Below the pieces are notes generated by a model, which was not told the DNA's origin, did no database searches, and saw only the letters and a program-made list of their open reading frames with translations. From the IMG/VR virus record IMGVR_UViG_3300031962_000002, positions 1 through 64,000 of that record: a stretch of DNA of 64,000 nt. One strand, 5' to 3'. The DNA is from a virus. A program made the translations under genes and the position numbers. Shown here in pieces: positions 24,570-34,600 of the stretch. Numbering within the stretch: the stretch's first letter is position 1; each line of letters opens with the position of its first letter.

Positions 24570-25122
24570 TGATCAGTGTTTTTACATAAAATCCGTCCTC
24601 TTGATTAAGGCCCGCCAATTTGACTCCTTCCCACCGACTCGACAATGATGAGTTGGTGAAATATGGAATACACGGCATGGAAATCGACTGTGCCCCAGCC
24701 ATCTTCATAATTTTGCTCCCTTCCATTTCAAACCGCCAAGGGGTGTAAGTTTGAAGTAGCAACGAAATCAAATACTCCCGATACCAAATGCTGTATTGTG
24801 TTGTGCACGGGTATTCCTCTTGCTCTTGCTCTGAACACTCACAAAGTTTTGCACACACCAGCGCGCCTCCAATGCCTTCGTCAGCTTCTTTGTAAACTTT
24901 CTCATCAATTGGGCCAGAAATCAGATAATCGTCTAAGGCAAAAATCACCTTGTCATCTGTCAGATATCGTAGAAAGTCGGCGATGTACGCTCCCCAGCCG
25001 TTGATCCCTCCTTTGTAGTTGAGATAGATGGTATCAAACTGTGGCAAATACTTTTTAGTAAGATACTTGCTGGCTGGAACAATTTTCTGTGAACCCGGAT
25101 GACCTATGAGAATTATTTTCAT
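24559..25122 (-). CDS. Glycosyltransferase-like protein (187 aa)
   Basis: Begins with a Rossmann-like strand (MKIILIGHPGSQKIV). Residues ~62-68 (FALDDYLI) resemble the acidic sugar-nucleotide motif. A Cys cluster (CAKLCECSEQEQEEYPC) and a Trp-rich C-terminal half follow. ATGA-coupled to the acetyltransferase upstream and overlapping the dehydratase downstream. Assigned to the glycan operon with moderate confidence; the specificity is unknown. Confidence 0.6.
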   Translation of the reverse strand: MKIILIGHPGSQKIVPASKYLTKKYLPQFDTIYLNYKGGINGWGAYIADFLRYLTDDKVIFALDDYLISGPIDEKVYKEADEGIGGALVCAKLCECSEQEQEEYPCTTQYSIWYREYLISLLLQTYTPWRFEMEGSKIMKMAGAQSISMPCIPYFTNSSLSSRWEGVKLAGLNQEDGFYVKTLINEK

Positions 25123-25514
25123 CTTTGGAGAATGTAGTAATTGTCAACGTGATTGATCGGGGAGAATCCGGCCTTCACAAATGCTCTGAATGAACCGATA
25201 TTGCCATCTACAATTTTCGCAAACATCCCTGGTTGACAAATCCTTGTGATAATCTGCGAGGCAATACCCAATCCCCAAAAATTTCTGTCTAACCAGATAC
25301 TTATTTCATTGCCAAAAATTCTCACTGCCCCAATTCTTCGGCCAGAATCAGTTTCAATGATTTGAAAGAAAATGATATTTTTTTCCAGCCATTTTAAGTG
25401 GTCAATTAGTTTTATTTCATCATGCGATTTGATGGCAAACTGTCTTGTCTCTGGATAGTTTTTTAACTCCAACATAAAGTTGGCGTCATCCATAGTCATT
25501 GGGCGTAGGTTCAT
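25119..25514 (-). CDS. GNAT-family N-acetyltransferase
   Basis: A 131-residue acetyl-CoA transferase-like protein. It starts NLRPMTMDDANFMLEL, the usual GNAT first helix. The acetyl-CoA loop region is LDRNFWGLGIASQII (residues ~75-89, resembling R/Q-x2-G-x-G/A), followed by a conserved C-terminal helix. Similar to PseH-type enzymes that N-acetylate amino-sugar nucleotides. The ATG at 25514 is taken for its ATGA overlap. In this operon, acetylation of an amino sugar made via the dehydratase is a natural inference; the substrate is unproven. Confidence 0.72.
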   Translation of the reverse strand: MNLRPMTMDDANFMLELKNYPETRQFAIKSHDEIKLIDHLKWLEKNIIFFQIIETDSGRRIGAVRIFGNEISIWLDRNFWGLGIASQIITRICQPGMFAKIVDGNIGSFRAFVKAGFSPINHVDNYYILQR

Positions 25515-26170
25515 AGCGGCCATTGTTTTGAGTGTCGAAAATGGAAAAAGCAAATCTCTTCCCAGTTATGGTCGATTGAATTAAAATCAACCTTTTGAAA
25601 TAATTTATTGCCTTCTTTTTTTAGGATTGGTGTTGTTGTCCACGGCATCCCTTGTTGGAAGTCATACTTGTACCTCAGTCCTGATAATTCCAGTATGCGG
25701 GAAAATTGCGTCTCAACCCATCCTGACGATTCTGGATTTCTTAATTCAACTTCCCACAGAGGATAATTTTTGAACAGATTATTGACCTCTGGCGAATTCC
25801 TGTAAAGACTGAAACATCCGCACACATACTCATTGTGGCCTGAATAAACATCCAGTTCGTTGAGTAGTGAGTCTGGCACGAACTTATCAACATCGCCGAA
25901 TACCATGTCAAAATCACAGGTCCCCCACCAGTCATAATCTTTGATCTCATCCTTATAAAGCAACCCGAGTGCGCAACGGTAGTCCCATACCTTCGTACCA
26001 CCAACAACTCCAGGATAATCAATGCCGAGTTTTTGTTTGACACGAAGTTTAAAGTCCGCCAGATCAGTATCAATAATCATGTGATACCCTTTCGGCCACT
26101 CGAATTTGTTCATCCATTCTGGAAATTTTCCGAAGTATGGACAGATAAGTATTTTTTTTAAGCCTGACAT
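25511..26170 (-). CDS. DUF6625-like glycosyltransferase-related protein (219 aa)
   Basis: Resembles the capsule-cluster family I know as DUF6625. Features: LICPYFGKFPEWM at the start, YDWWGTCDFDMVFGD near residues 79-93 with a D-x-D pair, and a C-terminal HFRHSK. The D-x-D and general layout suggest a GT-A-like nucleotide-sugar transferase. Its start overlaps the upstream gene by 13 bases. Donor and acceptor unknown. Confidence 0.68.
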   Translation of the reverse strand: MSGLKKILICPYFGKFPEWMNKFEWPKGYHMIIDTDLADFKLRVKQKLGIDYPGVVGGTKVWDYRCALGLLYKDEIKDYDWWGTCDFDMVFGDVDKFVPDSLLNELDVYSGHNEYVCGCFSLYRNSPEVNNLFKNYPLWEVELRNPESSGWVETQFSRILELSGLRYKYDFQQGMPWTTTPILKKEGNKLFQKVDFNSIDHNWEEICFFHFRHSKQWPL

Positions 26171-26439
26171 TGTTTCCTGTAACTTTCAATTGCTGGTAAA
26201 AAATTTCTTGAATCTGTTATCTGGTTTGCCAATTGATGAGCAATGGCTTCTCCATTAATAATTGGATAATAGCCCCATCTTTTTTCTATTGGCCAAATTT
26301 TTTGAAAAGATGTAGGATAGTATCCAGTTAAAAACCAATTTTTTATTTCAGCAAAATCATTTCTACCTCCATCAACGCCAAAGATCGCCAGATACTTTCT
26401 GAAAAAATCTTCAATTTGTTCTTCTGATAAATAATTCAT
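26158..26439 (-). CDS. Hypothetical protein in glycan operon (93 aa)
   Basis: Small helical protein (MNYLSEEQIEDFFRKYLAIF) with aromatic-rich middle (WFLTGYYPTSFQKIWPIEKR). Starts at an ATGA overlap with the large fused enzyme gene and overlaps the next gene. No family recognised; its tight coupling suggests it helps an adjacent glycan enzyme. Confidence 0.55.
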   Translation of the reverse strand: MNYLSEEQIEDFFRKYLAIFGVDGGRNDFAEIKNWFLTGYYPTSFQKIWPIEKRWGYYPIINGEAIAHQLANQITDSRNFLPAIESYRKQCQA

Positions 26440-27863
26440 AACAACCACTCACTTTTCCCGTTAACAGCCAAAAAATGTGGCAATGTGGATGGCAAAGCCA
26501 ATTGTGATTTATAACACTCCAACATTTTTGCTTTTGTCTCCAGTTCAAAAGTAGTTGGTTTGATCTCGATTCTGCCAGTGGTGTACAATTCTGTTTTAGT
26601 GTAAGTCAAATACTCCATACACTTGTCTCCGAACAATTCACGGCCTACTTTGTTCACCAGATCATGTTGAAGATTGCCACCTTGCAATGCTGGGATGTAA
26701 ACTACTCCCGGTCTGAATGCTTTCAGCCTTTCGCGCAAAATTTCTTCACTCAACTCCGTGTCTTTGATTCCAAGGAACACCACTGGGCAACCTGCGATTG
26801 CCATTGCGTTGATTGTTTCTTGCCTACGTATTTCAGCGTCACATCCAATGTCACCGCGTTCGGGCTGGATATGGCTATCTGTTATTACGCACACTAGAGG
26901 CGTGAGTCTAAGCAATGTAAAGGCTCCGAACAAAGACTCATCGTCATTATGGATTGATAAAAACAAAACATCATTAGGTAACTCCACTTCTGTTCTAGCC
27001 CAGATCAATCCTTGATTGTTGGCCGTTCTCGCCATGCGTTGCCATTGTAACTTGTTCTCTGCTGTGGCGATGATAGCCATAAATTCAATAGCTTCCCGAA
27101 AATTAGAGTTTATTTTTAGGCATTGAAGAACAGCCGCCGCACACTCTTCAATTCTTTCCAATCCCAACCAGCATTGAGCCATGATTAAATAAGCCTCTGC
27201 TATTTCTGCGGGCCAGTTTGAAACAGGAATGTATCGCTTTAATACATCTATCGCCTCCCAGAATTTTCCTTTGTAACTATACTCTCTCCCGAGATAGAAA
27301 AGATTACGAACAGGATTCTTTTCGGCTTTCACGGTGGCCTCAAGCATTCTTAAAGAACGATCAGGGTCAAGGGCATGAGCTGGGCTATAACCGTACTGGA
27401 TTTTGATGTCTCCAATTTCTTCTCCTTCGCCTGGAATGTTGAGATGTTTGTGGATTGCTGACTCCCAATAAATTTCAGGACAATTTCTAAATATCCTTCC
27501 AAAGAAAAATTCATTTTTGTCATGCTCTGAAATCATTTTGACTCGTAATACATCTTTGGCTTGTTCAACAGCCGCCCTAACTTCGGATTCTGTACTCAAC
27601 ATTATTTCATCAGCGTCTAAGGAAATTACGAAATCCTCCTTCGCCCTTGACTTTATCAAATTTTGGTGATACGAAAAATCATCAATCCAGATACTATCAA
27701 GAAAAACATTCGATGTATATTGTTTGCAAATTTCAACAGTACGATCGCTACTCCCTGTATCGAGAATGTAAATATTTTCCACCCATTTTATTGATTCGAG
27801 TGCCCTTGAAATAAGAGCCTCTTCATTTTTGCAGATGATACAGCAAGCGATTGTTTTACTCAT
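26436..27863 (-). CDS. Fusion of family-2 glycosyltransferase, TPR region and PIG-L-type deacetylase
   Basis: A 475-residue multidomain protein. Residues ~1-95 form a GT2 N-terminus (CCIICKNEEALISRAL, DTGSSDRT, then SLDADEI with the D-x-D). Residues ~150-275 are TPR-like helices (NLFYLGREYSYKGKFWEAID). Residues ~290-410 have PIG-L/LmbE motifs: HNDDE near 302, RRQE near 347 and QHD near 402, all zinc-site elements of N-acetylglucosaminyl deacetylases. It may both transfer and de-N-acetylate a sugar. I chose the ATG at 27863 (TGATG overlap). I do not know of this exact fusion as a described phage enzyme. Confidence 0.78.
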   Translation of the reverse strand: MSKTIACCIICKNEEALISRALESIKWVENIYILDTGSSDRTVEICKQYTSNVFLDSIWIDDFSYHQNLIKSRAKEDFVISLDADEIMLSTESEVRAAVEQAKDVLRVKMISEHDKNEFFFGRIFRNCPEIYWESAIHKHLNIPGEGEEIGDIKIQYGYSPAHALDPDRSLRMLEATVKAEKNPVRNLFYLGREYSYKGKFWEAIDVLKRYIPVSNWPAEIAEAYLIMAQCWLGLERIEECAAAVLQCLKINSNFREAIEFMAIIATAENKLQWQRMARTANNQGLIWARTEVELPNDVLFLSIHNDDESLFGAFTLLRLTPLVCVITDSHIQPERGDIGCDAEIRRQETINAMAIAGCPVVFLGIKDTELSEEILRERLKAFRPGVVYIPALQGGNLQHDLVNKVGRELFGDKCMEYLTYTKTELYTTGRIEIKPTTFELETKAKMLECYKSQLALPSTLPHFLAVNGKSEWLL

Positions 27864-28222
27864 CAAATGATTTTTAATTCTTCACCTGTCAAAGAAAAAT
27901 ATAGATTTTGGAGTTGATGAACAAACTGACAAGGAGCCCCAGTGAATGCTGCGTCCCAAATATGTTGAATTTCTTCATCTAATGTTGGCAATTGAATTTG
28001 AAAGCATTCATTGTCTGGTCTTTGCCAAAGTCCATCTTCATCGATTCCTTCAAATCCTAATTTTGCAAGCCATTCTTCGGTGAGTGGAATTGGTTCACAA
28101 AATGAATAATGATAATTATTAATGTGATTATTTTCTATTTTATGAACTGTCTGTTCACCAGGCCTAAATACTTCGTCAGTTGTTTTTATCCAATTCCCTA
28201 TTCGTAATTCGTTTGTTTTCAT
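27863..28222 (-). CDS. Conserved Bacteroidota phage protein (119 aa)
   Basis: Begins MKTNELRIGNWI and carries EPIPLTEEWLAKLGF and HQLQNLYFSLTGEEL. I recall this as a widespread small protein of Bacteroidota phages and prophages, without a known role. The N-terminal part is beta and the C-terminal part helical. It starts at an ATGA overlap with the small gene at 28219 and precedes the fused glycan enzyme, so it is likely in the same transcript. Confidence 0.72.
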   Translation of the reverse strand: MKTNELRIGNWIKTTDEVFRPGEQTVHKIENNHINNYHYSFCEPIPLTEEWLAKLGFEGIDEDGLWQRPDNECFQIQLPTLDEEIQHIWDAAFTGAPCQFVHQLQNLYFSLTGEELKII

Positions 28223-28347
28223 TTTTTAATTTCGGTGTGATCCTTCAAAACTTTCTCCATATATGGTTTCAACTTGCGATCATCTTTGTCAGCAAGTTTT
28301 TGTAATTTTTTGATTACTTCTTCTGAAAGGTTAATGTCTTTTCTCAT
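28219..28347 (-). CDS. Small basic helical protein (42 aa), first gene of glycan operon
   Basis: MRKDINLSEEVIKKLQKLAD, then a second helix: a strand-helix-helix pattern like a ribbon-helix-helix (Arc/CopG-type) DNA-binding domain, the usual size for such regulators. Stop overlaps the next start as ATGA. It follows the promoter at 28383. It could autoregulate the operon, by analogy with known regulators of this fold; no binding site was confirmed. Confidence 0.6.
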   Translation of the reverse strand: MRKDINLSEEVIKKLQKLADKDDRKLKPYMEKVLKDHTEIKK

Positions 28348-28382
28348 ATTTAAAAAGAAAAAAAAGAGGACGCGACAAACTT

Positions 28383-28414
28383 CAAAGTTACATTTTCGGC
28401 CTCTTTTTTATAAA
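28383..28414 (-). promoter_or_regulatory. Bacteroidota-type promoter of the glycan operon
   Basis: Minus strand: TTTA (28411-28414), 20-base spacer, TAACTTTG (28383-28390), an exact match to TAnnTTTG. The start of transcription is expected near 28376-28378, ~30 bases before the ATG at 28347. A long inverted repeat (AAAAAAGAGG at 28360-28369 with CCTCTTTTTT at 28400-28409) flanks the -7 box and could be an operator. The palindrome TACGCA/TGCGTA (28415-28430) lies just upstream. Confidence 0.7.
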
Positions 28415-28460
28415 TACGCATTTCTGCGTACATCATGCGGTAAATGTACACAATTATTTC

Positions 28461-28504
28461 AAATAAAAAAGGAGGCGACCTGTACAGTCTTTAACCTCCC
28501 TTTT
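28461..28504 (-). terminator. Intrinsic terminator after the 28528 virion gene
   Basis: Minus-strand AAAAGGGAGG, ~19-base loop containing the CTGTACAG palindrome, CCTCC then TTTTTTATTTG. The stem is 5 GC-rich pairs extended by 4 A-T pairs across a bulge. It isolates the virion gene unit from the glycan operon. Confidence 0.75.
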
Positions 28505-28527
28505 CAGTTTTAAACTTTGAATTTCGC

Positions 28528-29082
28528 TTACGTAGCCGTCTGCCATCCTGCTGTCGTCCCAGCTGTGGTCGGGATAACCGGTGCCGCAAAGTGCTTGCGC
28601 TTTCCTGCCAGGATCGTAAGGGCTGCGGTGGATCCATCAATCGGTGAGGTTGTACCCCTGCCAGTGATCGTAATCGAGCCGGTAGTGGTGTTGAATACAA
28701 CCAGAACTTTGCGATAGAATGGATCAGGGAGGACAACGCCTCCGCCATTTCCGGCGTTCACTTCGTGGATGTACTTGGTGGCATCCAAGGCCTGCGTGCC
28801 ACTGGTCGCGGTGACAGCTTCATACTTGCTCTGAAAATAAATGCTCGATGTCGCTCCTTGTGAGAGTGCTTGGATCGCCTGAAAGTCAGAGAAACTTTCA
28901 TAGGTTCTCACTCTTTTTGGGCGTTTGTTCAGTTTGATGACTAGATCATCAAGCGGAACGTCGCCAGGTTCGAGTCCTTCAATGTCGATGGATTGGAGAA
29001 AGAACACTTTTGGCCTTGTCCTGAGAGGCCCGGGGCCGATTCCTTTAGCCGTCACTTGGAGGGCTATGTCACTGTTTGCCAT
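28528..29082 (-). CDS. Virion protein in its own promoter-terminator unit (184 aa)
   Basis: Beta-rich protein; the C-terminal part (VLVVFNTTTGSITITGRG) looks like a beta-sandwich of the kind seen in head decoration or minor capsid proteins. It directly follows the portal gene on the minus strand and is bounded by the promoter at 29143 and the terminator at 28461, which suggests separate, perhaps high, expression. Function is not recognised; decoration protein is a guess from position and fold. Confidence 0.55.
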   Translation of the reverse strand: MANSDIALQVTAKGIGPGPLRTRPKVFFLQSIDIEGLEPGDVPLDDLVIKLNKRPKRVRTYESFSDFQAIQALSQGATSSIYFQSKYEAVTATSGTQALDATKYIHEVNAGNGGGVVLPDPFYRKVLVVFNTTTGSITITGRGTTSPIDGSTAALTILAGKRKHFAAPVIPTTAGTTAGWQTAT

Positions 29083-29142
29083 TTTTGATAATTGTTTTGG
29101 TTTCGCAAACCTCCCAATGGGGGACTGGTTATTCGCTCATAA

Positions 29143-29174
29143 CAAATGTAAAGTGGTATTGTTGGATTTGCAAA
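29143..29174 (-). promoter_or_regulatory. Consensus Bacteroidota promoter upstream of virion gene
   Basis: Minus strand: TTTG (29171-29174), exactly 20 bases, TACATTTG (29143-29150), a perfect match to both boxes. Expected start near 29137. The 55-base leader to the ATG at 29082 contains CCCCCATTGGGAGG, a small hairpin. The strongest promoter match in the window together with that at 61635. Confidence 0.82.
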
Positions 29175-29176
29175 TG

Positions 29177-31603
29177 CTATTTACCGCTAGGTTTTGGTTT
29201 TGCGTTCGCTGCCGCCAACTGAAACCTACCTACGGTTTCGGCTTTCATCAATTCGGTAAACCGTCTCTCTTCCTCTGCCGAAAGTTCTTTGCCTCTTTCC
29301 AACTGGATTTTAACATGCAACAAGAAAGCCTCATTGCTGGCTTTTTTATCTTCCAGCGCCATTTTTCCTTCTATTTCTTGGTTCATTAACCCAGATTTAG
29401 CCTGCATCTCCATTTGCAGCCCTTGTTGGGCGGCTTGTGCCGTGGCCTGTGCCGAAGCGATGTTCTTTTGCTGTTCGCCTTGATATTGGGCCTGCATTTC
29501 TTGCTGTTTGAGGTCTTGTTTCTGCTTCCGATACATTTTAAGCAGTCGGATGGACCTCCAGATATTTGGTTCCATTTGGATTTCAAAGGCTTCCTCTTCA
29601 TAGAGAGTACCATTGGTGATGCCAACTTGGCAGTATTGATTGATCCACTGCCGCATTTCTTGAGTAGGTTGCTTCATCAAATAACACCCCAGTTCGTGAT
29701 AGGTCAAATCCGAAAGAAGTGCTGGAATGGCCATGGCCTGAATCCCGAGCGCTTCCGTGTATTGTGGTGCCAGCCCTGTAGCTGCCATCCCAGTAATATG
29801 CATCACAGTCCGCTGGTGAGTCCCCAGATTGATCGAATCGAATGCGAAGTACAATTGCCTCAAGGCATCGTCAGTCGCTCCTGAAGCCATTGTAGCCACC
29901 GCTTTGCCCATTTCTGAATTGGGAGTACTTGCGTCTGTCAACTCATTTAAGCCGATCTGATCGCGTAGAAGGTTGATATTTTGGATAAGGAAGCTAAAAT
30001 GCTTCTCCATGGCATTTGATATGCCTCCGGCTAAAGGCTGGATTGGTAGATTATTCCGGATGTTTCCCTGGGCATCGCGCGTCCGGATCAATTGGATACC
30101 TGTCTCAAAATAGATTTGAAGGGCTTCCTTCGGGGTGATGGCTTTCCCTCCGGCTCCCTGAAGGCTGATATCCTGAAGGGCTGTGAAGTCGATCGCAAAC
30201 CCAGCGGGCACCGATTTGGCGGCATGGTGCTGGAATTGTAGCCACTGGATTTGGATGTTATCAAGGGTAGGAATAATGCTGTCGATAATGCAGCGCTTCA
30301 TCTTATAGATAGTGTACGGCCCTACTGTTTTGCCAAGATCCGACTCGTTTTTGAGGATATCCTTGCTTTTCCCGTATGAGCAAACAAACTCCGTCCCTCT
30401 CACCCAGAGACATTGATACTGATTATCTAGCGTGTACCGTACTACTTTGCTGTTATTGACCTTATTGAATTTTTCTTCTGTTAGGCCAGGATTTTTCTTT
30501 TGAAGGTCATTCCACCAGGAATATTCCTTTTGACTCACACTGACATTTCCAAACTGATTTTGACCGACTTGATAAGTTTCCCAGTCAGGAGAAAACCACA
30601 CAAAGTCGCCAATCGTTATTTTGGTATTGTCCCATGGATAGCACAAGTTTTCGCTGAAATAAGTCTCGGTGTTAACTGAATCAAAATTTGTTCTCATGGC
30701 CTGTTCTGCCATCTTTTTGTATTCATCTTCGGTGAACTGATCGCCCGCTATCTCTTTGAATTGACCGATGGTCAAATCCCAGTATTCACCGATGTACTTT
30801 ACATCGTCACACAGGCTTTTGCTGGTAGAACTCATCACCATCCTCTCCGGCACACACCGTCTGCGAACAATTTTGTTCCTCACACGGTAAACCTTTGTGA
30901 CTCCTACACCTATCTCAATCAAATCACGGGCGGCTTCTGCAAGTATGTCGGTGTAGTTGTCATTCTCGTTCATTATTTTCAACAAGTCCTGAATGACCAT
31001 GCAATAGTCCTCTTTGTAGAACATATCCATGAACACGTTGATCTCGGCCATGTTCTGTGGCGTGCCCATCACCTCTTCCTGCGCTGGTTGCTCGAACTGA
31101 ATTCCTGTTTTCTGTGTAACGCCTTGCAAAAAACTGGAATTCATAACGTACTCCTGCAACTCCATTTTCTTTTTTCTTCTGGCGTCCTGCGCCCGGACAT
31201 CCACGGCCCGGATACCAATGTCATTGTTTTGCTTCATCAATTTGCCAAGCAAAACATTCACATATTTTGACGCGATGTCCAATATCTCCCAGTTGAGAGC
31301 TCGGTAACTATGTGCCGTTGGATCACGGCGCGCTCGTTTATCATTTATCCCTAAAATGGGTTTGTACTTGTCAATGGGCTGGTTCCCTCTCGCATACGCC
31401 CTTCGTTCGGTGTACTTATTTGCATTGATGCCATTTCGAGTGGTGTTAAATCCAGGAAACAGACCGTTATCGGTTCCATTTATTCCTACTCCGTTGATGG
31501 CTTTTGCCCATTTAATAGCATATTCCTTTGATGCCTTCTGCTCTGGACTTAAAAAGTCAGAGGGGAATCTGGGATTGCGGACGTCCATTTCCATTTCTGC
31601 CAT
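29177..31603 (-). CDS. Portal protein
   Basis: An 808-residue protein consistent with large portal proteins of podovirus-like Bacteroidota phages. Features: a middle region with KTVGPYTIYKMKRCIIDSII and ASTPNSEMGKAVATMASGAT, then a long Gln/Ala/Glu coiled-coil C-terminus (~residues 690-800). The portal forms the ring at one head vertex through which DNA is packaged and ejected. It follows the terminase gene by 12 bases, the usual order. I take the ATG at 31603; an earlier TTG at 31609 is possible. The identification rests on similarity I recall and on synteny. Confidence 0.75.
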   Translation of the reverse strand: MAEMEMDVRNPRFPSDFLSPEQKASKEYAIKWAKAINGVGINGTDNGLFPGFNTTRNGINANKYTERRAYARGNQPIDKYKPILGINDKRARRDPTAHSYRALNWEILDIASKYVNVLLGKLMKQNNDIGIRAVDVRAQDARRKKKMELQEYVMNSSFLQGVTQKTGIQFEQPAQEEVMGTPQNMAEINVFMDMFYKEDYCMVIQDLLKIMNENDNYTDILAEAARDLIEIGVGVTKVYRVRNKIVRRRCVPERMVMSSTSKSLCDDVKYIGEYWDLTIGQFKEIAGDQFTEDEYKKMAEQAMRTNFDSVNTETYFSENLCYPWDNTKITIGDFVWFSPDWETYQVGQNQFGNVSVSQKEYSWWNDLQKKNPGLTEEKFNKVNNSKVVRYTLDNQYQCLWVRGTEFVCSYGKSKDILKNESDLGKTVGPYTIYKMKRCIIDSIIPTLDNIQIQWLQFQHHAAKSVPAGFAIDFTALQDISLQGAGGKAITPKEALQIYFETGIQLIRTRDAQGNIRNNLPIQPLAGGISNAMEKHFSFLIQNINLLRDQIGLNELTDASTPNSEMGKAVATMASGATDDALRQLYFAFDSINLGTHQRTVMHITGMAATGLAPQYTEALGIQAMAIPALLSDLTYHELGCYLMKQPTQEMRQWINQYCQVGITNGTLYEEEAFEIQMEPNIWRSIRLLKMYRKQKQDLKQQEMQAQYQGEQQKNIASAQATAQAAQQGLQMEMQAKSGLMNQEIEGKMALEDKKASNEAFLLHVKIQLERGKELSAEEERRFTELMKAETVGRFQLAAANAKPKPSGK

Positions 31604-31615
31604 AATCAAAGATAT

Positions 31616-34600
31616 TTAATTATCAGTCGTATCTAAAACAAATTGGGAATTAACGCCTGAGTTATCATAAGTCTCGAACCAATCTTCAATCTTATGTTTT
31701 GGCGCATCATCCTCTCTTTCAACTTTCTTTTCAGCGTGCGCCAATGTGAATCCAGAACTTACGGTAGCATCTGATTTTGTTGGGTTTGTTGGGTCAAAAC
31801 CAAGCCAGTCTTCAATCGTATTATCGAAAGGCATTGACCCAATTCTTGTGTTGATAAAGGCAATTATGCGCCTGGTATAGTAGTCAATAACTTCTGGCGT
31901 TGTGGACCATCCTGCATCGTCAGAACTGGTTTGTATCTCCATGTCTGACCCAACAAAGTCTCTCGGATAAGCCAGAAATTTTTCCAGTCCATTGGTTTCA
32001 AAGTAATCGTTCAGGGAAGGAACGTTTCTTTCAGGCATCAATTTACATCCAAGAAAAATGCAAGCCATTGCTGTATCCTCAAATGACGTTTCTGGGTCTT
32101 CTGGACGGTTGATGTATTCAAATATGAAGTTAGATGACTCCCAGTCTTTCTTTTCTTTTCCGTAGTCAACGGACATATCGAATAATCTATATCCATGAAT
32201 GGCTGCTTTTGATGCCCGTGGGTCTTTCGTCTTTGAATACTTTATCGGGTCACTCCCTATCCTGAAAAGGTGATCGTTTTTCGGAAATAGCATCTGTCTG
32301 GAAAATCCTTTGTTGTCGTATCCCCATGCTTTTCCAACATTGTTCAGAATTTTTACATTCTCTGGGTCTTTGATCTTGCTAAATTCATCGGGGAACCAAG
32401 CCCAATTAAATCGGCCTGCGTGATCATCCCGTTGCCACCATACTGGCCCAAATTTCTCTTTCACCCAATATAAATTCCCTTTTACATACGGCAATCGGGG
32501 CATGTTTCTTATTTGCTCTAACCGGTTGGTCAGCAACATGACATTGAAAATAGACTTGCTCTGATCTTTGATGAAAGCTTCTGCCTCATTACGAGGGCTT
32601 TTGCGCATACGGCCTGACAGCTTTTTAAGGTCATGTTTCACCGCGTCAAAGTCATTCTGAATTTTGATGTTAGCGATATTACGGTTCACATTCCCGTACT
32701 TGTCACAAGGAATGCCGTGGTTGACCCCTTTTAAGTCAATATATGGTACTAGCGAAGTGTCAGTATCTAATGCGGAAATAAGGTGAAAGTGAATCTTGGA
32801 TGTGGTGAATCCGTTGCCATCCAAAATTTTCATGTTGCTGTCCTTTCTTAATTTCAAACACTCATCACCGCCTTCATTCATCTCTTCAACCGTAGATGTT
32901 TTTCGTAACAATCCTATCTTGCGATTATTCCGGAACACACATTTCAAATTCACCTCATGGCGAACGTAAACATCGGCAACTGTTTTTGGATTGGTGTTGT
33001 GAGTGACTTGACAATCTCCTAATAAATGTTGCTTATCTCCATCTAAAACGAACCCAACATATTGCGAGAACCCATTTTTTTGAACAGAGAACCCACAGCG
33101 TAATGGATTTCTCCTATTCACATGATGTTTGTTTATTTTTGGAAATTGTTTTCTCTTAACTTTTGTTGGAATGTCTGATAAATCTCCAAACAAGAATAAC
33201 CTATACACTTTGCAGGAATATATTGTACCATCTTTTCTTTTCATGGTCGCATTTTTCTCAGCAATGGAGCAATAAAATCCAAGTTCAGTTGATAATCTAT
33301 GAATGCCCTTGGCTAAAACTTCAAGTTTTTGCGTTATCTCACAATTCTGTCTATTTCCTGAAATTGTTGCATGACCATCTGAGTCGATTAGGCCGGCTAA
33401 TAATTTTAAGCGACTTTCTCTATCATTTATTAAATAGTCCTTCGGGATGTGTTTGTTCTTTTTTAGATTATACAATTTCAGAATTCCGTGGAATGTCTTA
33501 ATCCTAACACTTTGTGTTCTATTGACAGGTTCAACAAGTCTGGAAATTCCTTTATAGGTTGACAACAACCAATTAAGCACTTCCGGATCGGTATTGGTTA
33601 TGTGCATTGCGCATTTATTCCCATCTCCGAGCCAAAGACCTAATAAATAAGGATCTATCCATGTTTTTTTGAATTCATATTCAACTGGAACTTTAAATAA
33701 TAAAAGATGTTTCTTAATTGTTTTATTCAATTTCAAGTAAGAATCAATTGTTATTGTGACGGTATCGTCTTTCTTAAATTTTTTGCCATTTAAATTTAGT
33801 GTTCTATGATTGCCCCATTTCAAAACTAATTTATGACCTGAACTACATGACCATTCATCCCATCCTTTTTTAGGTATTATTTTAAACGACTGGTCAAATC
33901 CTAATTTAATTTGTTGAATGTTTCTTATGGTTGAATCTGGCCCCATTAACTTATCAGAGATAGCAATCTCATCGGCCCTTTTTATGTGACCATTGTGTAA
34001 TAAAACTTTTGTTTCAGGTGCTAAACATTTCCCTATCTCATCCTCAAATAGGTCTGAAAGTGTGTCTGAGTCAAGTACCTTTTCACCTGGGCCCGCAGCA
34101 AAAATTGTACTTAGCAATTCATAGTCTGCACCATATTCTACATTGATACTTTCTTTTCCACCTACTGATCTACGTCTGAATACGAGTTCGCTTTGAGTAT
34201 TTGTACCGTGAGTGAATTCTGGCTTAAAGAATTTTGGAAGAGCATTGAATAATGGTACCATCTTGGCCTGAATCAATACTCCTTTTGCATCGTCTTCAAG
34301 GTGCTTGCTTTGAAGTGCTGCTCGATGATTGTGGTACATCGTTGCGCGATTTGTGATACAGGCCAACTCTTCGTTGGTTTTTCCTGTCGCCCTGGGGCCG
34401 ATGATCATATACCCCATGCTGTGAGGATTTTCTTCACACCATTGCCGTATCCTGAAATTGTCAAGAGAGAAATGATAATAGAATGGGTAACCATTATTTT
34501 CCTTGTGATCAAACTTGCACCATTGCAGATAGAAATAATGATGGTTAGTCAAATAAATACATTCGCCATTGATCATTACGTGAACCCCATACATTCTACG

